Positions 20,939-21,230 of a stretch of 21,230 nucleotides of DNA are shown piece by piece. The number at the start of each line of letters is the position of its first letter. Within the stretch, counting starts at the first letter, position 1. Under the pieces are notes generated by a model. The model did not search any database and was not told where the DNA came from. It saw only the letters and a program-made list of their open reading frames with translations. Source of the stretch: Pelargonium nanum (taxonomy: Eukaryota; Streptophyta; Magnoliopsida; Geraniales; Geraniaceae); contig JAYMTF010001801.1 of the NCBI GenBank assembly GCA_036897485.1, positions 1 to 21,230 on the forward strand, written 5' to 3'. A program made the position numbers and the translations under genes.

Positions 20939-21041
20939 CTAGGGTTTAGCAATGGAGAGAGAAGAGGTGGTACGATAGAGATTTAGGGTTGGGGACAAGC
21001 TTTATATAGCCATTTCGGTTTATGTTTTATCGGTAGGGTTT
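20939..21041 (-). promoter_or_regulatory. EBP1 core promoter: TATA box and telo-boxes
   Basis: A TATA box TATATAAA lies at 21008-21001 on the minus strand, placing transcription start near 20970-20980. Telo-box motifs in gene sense are AAACCCTAG (20947-20939), AACCCTA (20990-20984) and AAACCCTA (21041-21034), flanking the TATA box on both sides. Telo-boxes are typical of plant ribosome-biogenesis and translation gene promoters. Confidence 0.65.
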
Positions 21042-21230
21042 ACAATTATTTTTATTCTTTATTATTGTAGTAGCAAACTATATTAATTGGGTGTAACAAT
21101 GTTTCAAAAAATATATTGGGTGTATTTTTTTTATACAGAAAGGTGTCGAAATAGACAAAACTTCTTAACCATAGTCTAGGGCTTTTGGCACCTTACTACA
21201 CCAAAGTGGTCTCTTACACCACCACCACCA
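21042..21230. other. Upstream flank of EBP1, no gene recognised
   Basis: AT-rich DNA with the word ATTGGGTGTA twice (near 21086 and 21115) and a short ACC/CCA triplet run cut by the right edge. No coding signal is visible. Confidence 0.4.

Noticed and set aside
1..21230. Known or novel defence system, CRISPR array, viral insertion or toxin gene
   Set aside because: All conserved coding sequence is accounted for by four plant housekeeping genes. No array of regularly spaced repeats, viral polymerase or capsid motif was seen on either strand.

Overview
The window is nuclear DNA from a flowering plant, most likely a eudicot. The coding exons are short, interrupted by AT-rich GT-AG introns, and spell four conserved plant proteins. 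Promoters carry plant elements (telo-boxes, site II TGGGCC motifs, G-boxes). No bacterial or organellar genes, tRNAs, rRNAs or CRISPR arrays were seen. I cannot name the species.

Layout, left to right. (1) 1-572, minus strand: first coding exon and part of intron 1 of an ER-targeted DnaJ protein, probably ERdj3A/TMS1; the rest lies beyond the left edge. (2) 573-1924: a shared head-to-head promoter region. The ERdj3A side holds G-boxes, a TGACGTGG element, a near-ERSE-II motif and a palindromic site II element. (3) 1925-11597, plus strand: a complete 23-exon importin-beta family gene, the plant importin-11-like KA120, reconstructed as 1011 aa with every exon junction in frame. Its 3' UTR probably contains an intron that carries a foldback element. 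(4) 13452-15836, minus strand: a complete 4-exon Ran-binding protein 1 gene (212 aa). (5) 16975-20733, minus strand: a complete 9-exon EBP1/PA2G4-like gene (391 aa), with a likely 5' UTR intron, a TATA box and telo-boxes.

Two neighbours, KA120 and RanBP1, act in the Ran-GTP nuclear transport cycle, and EBP1 is a nucleolar/cytoplasmic growth and translation factor. ERdj3A beside KA120 matches the adjacent Arabidopsis loci At3g08970 and At3g08960, so that pair looks like old conserved microsynteny.

I found no evidence for a novel multi-gene system. The least explained material is non-coding. EBP1 intron 4 has three copies of a ~60-bp module with the core GGCAAAGTTGCC, plus a separate ~97-bp direct repeat. 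RanBP1 intron 2 has a ~66-bp tandem repeat carrying a telo-box-like motif. The KA120 3' UTR region has an imperfect ~70-bp-arm hairpin. All exon coordinates were worked out by hand from reading frame, GT-AG borders and remembered family sequence, without alignment software.
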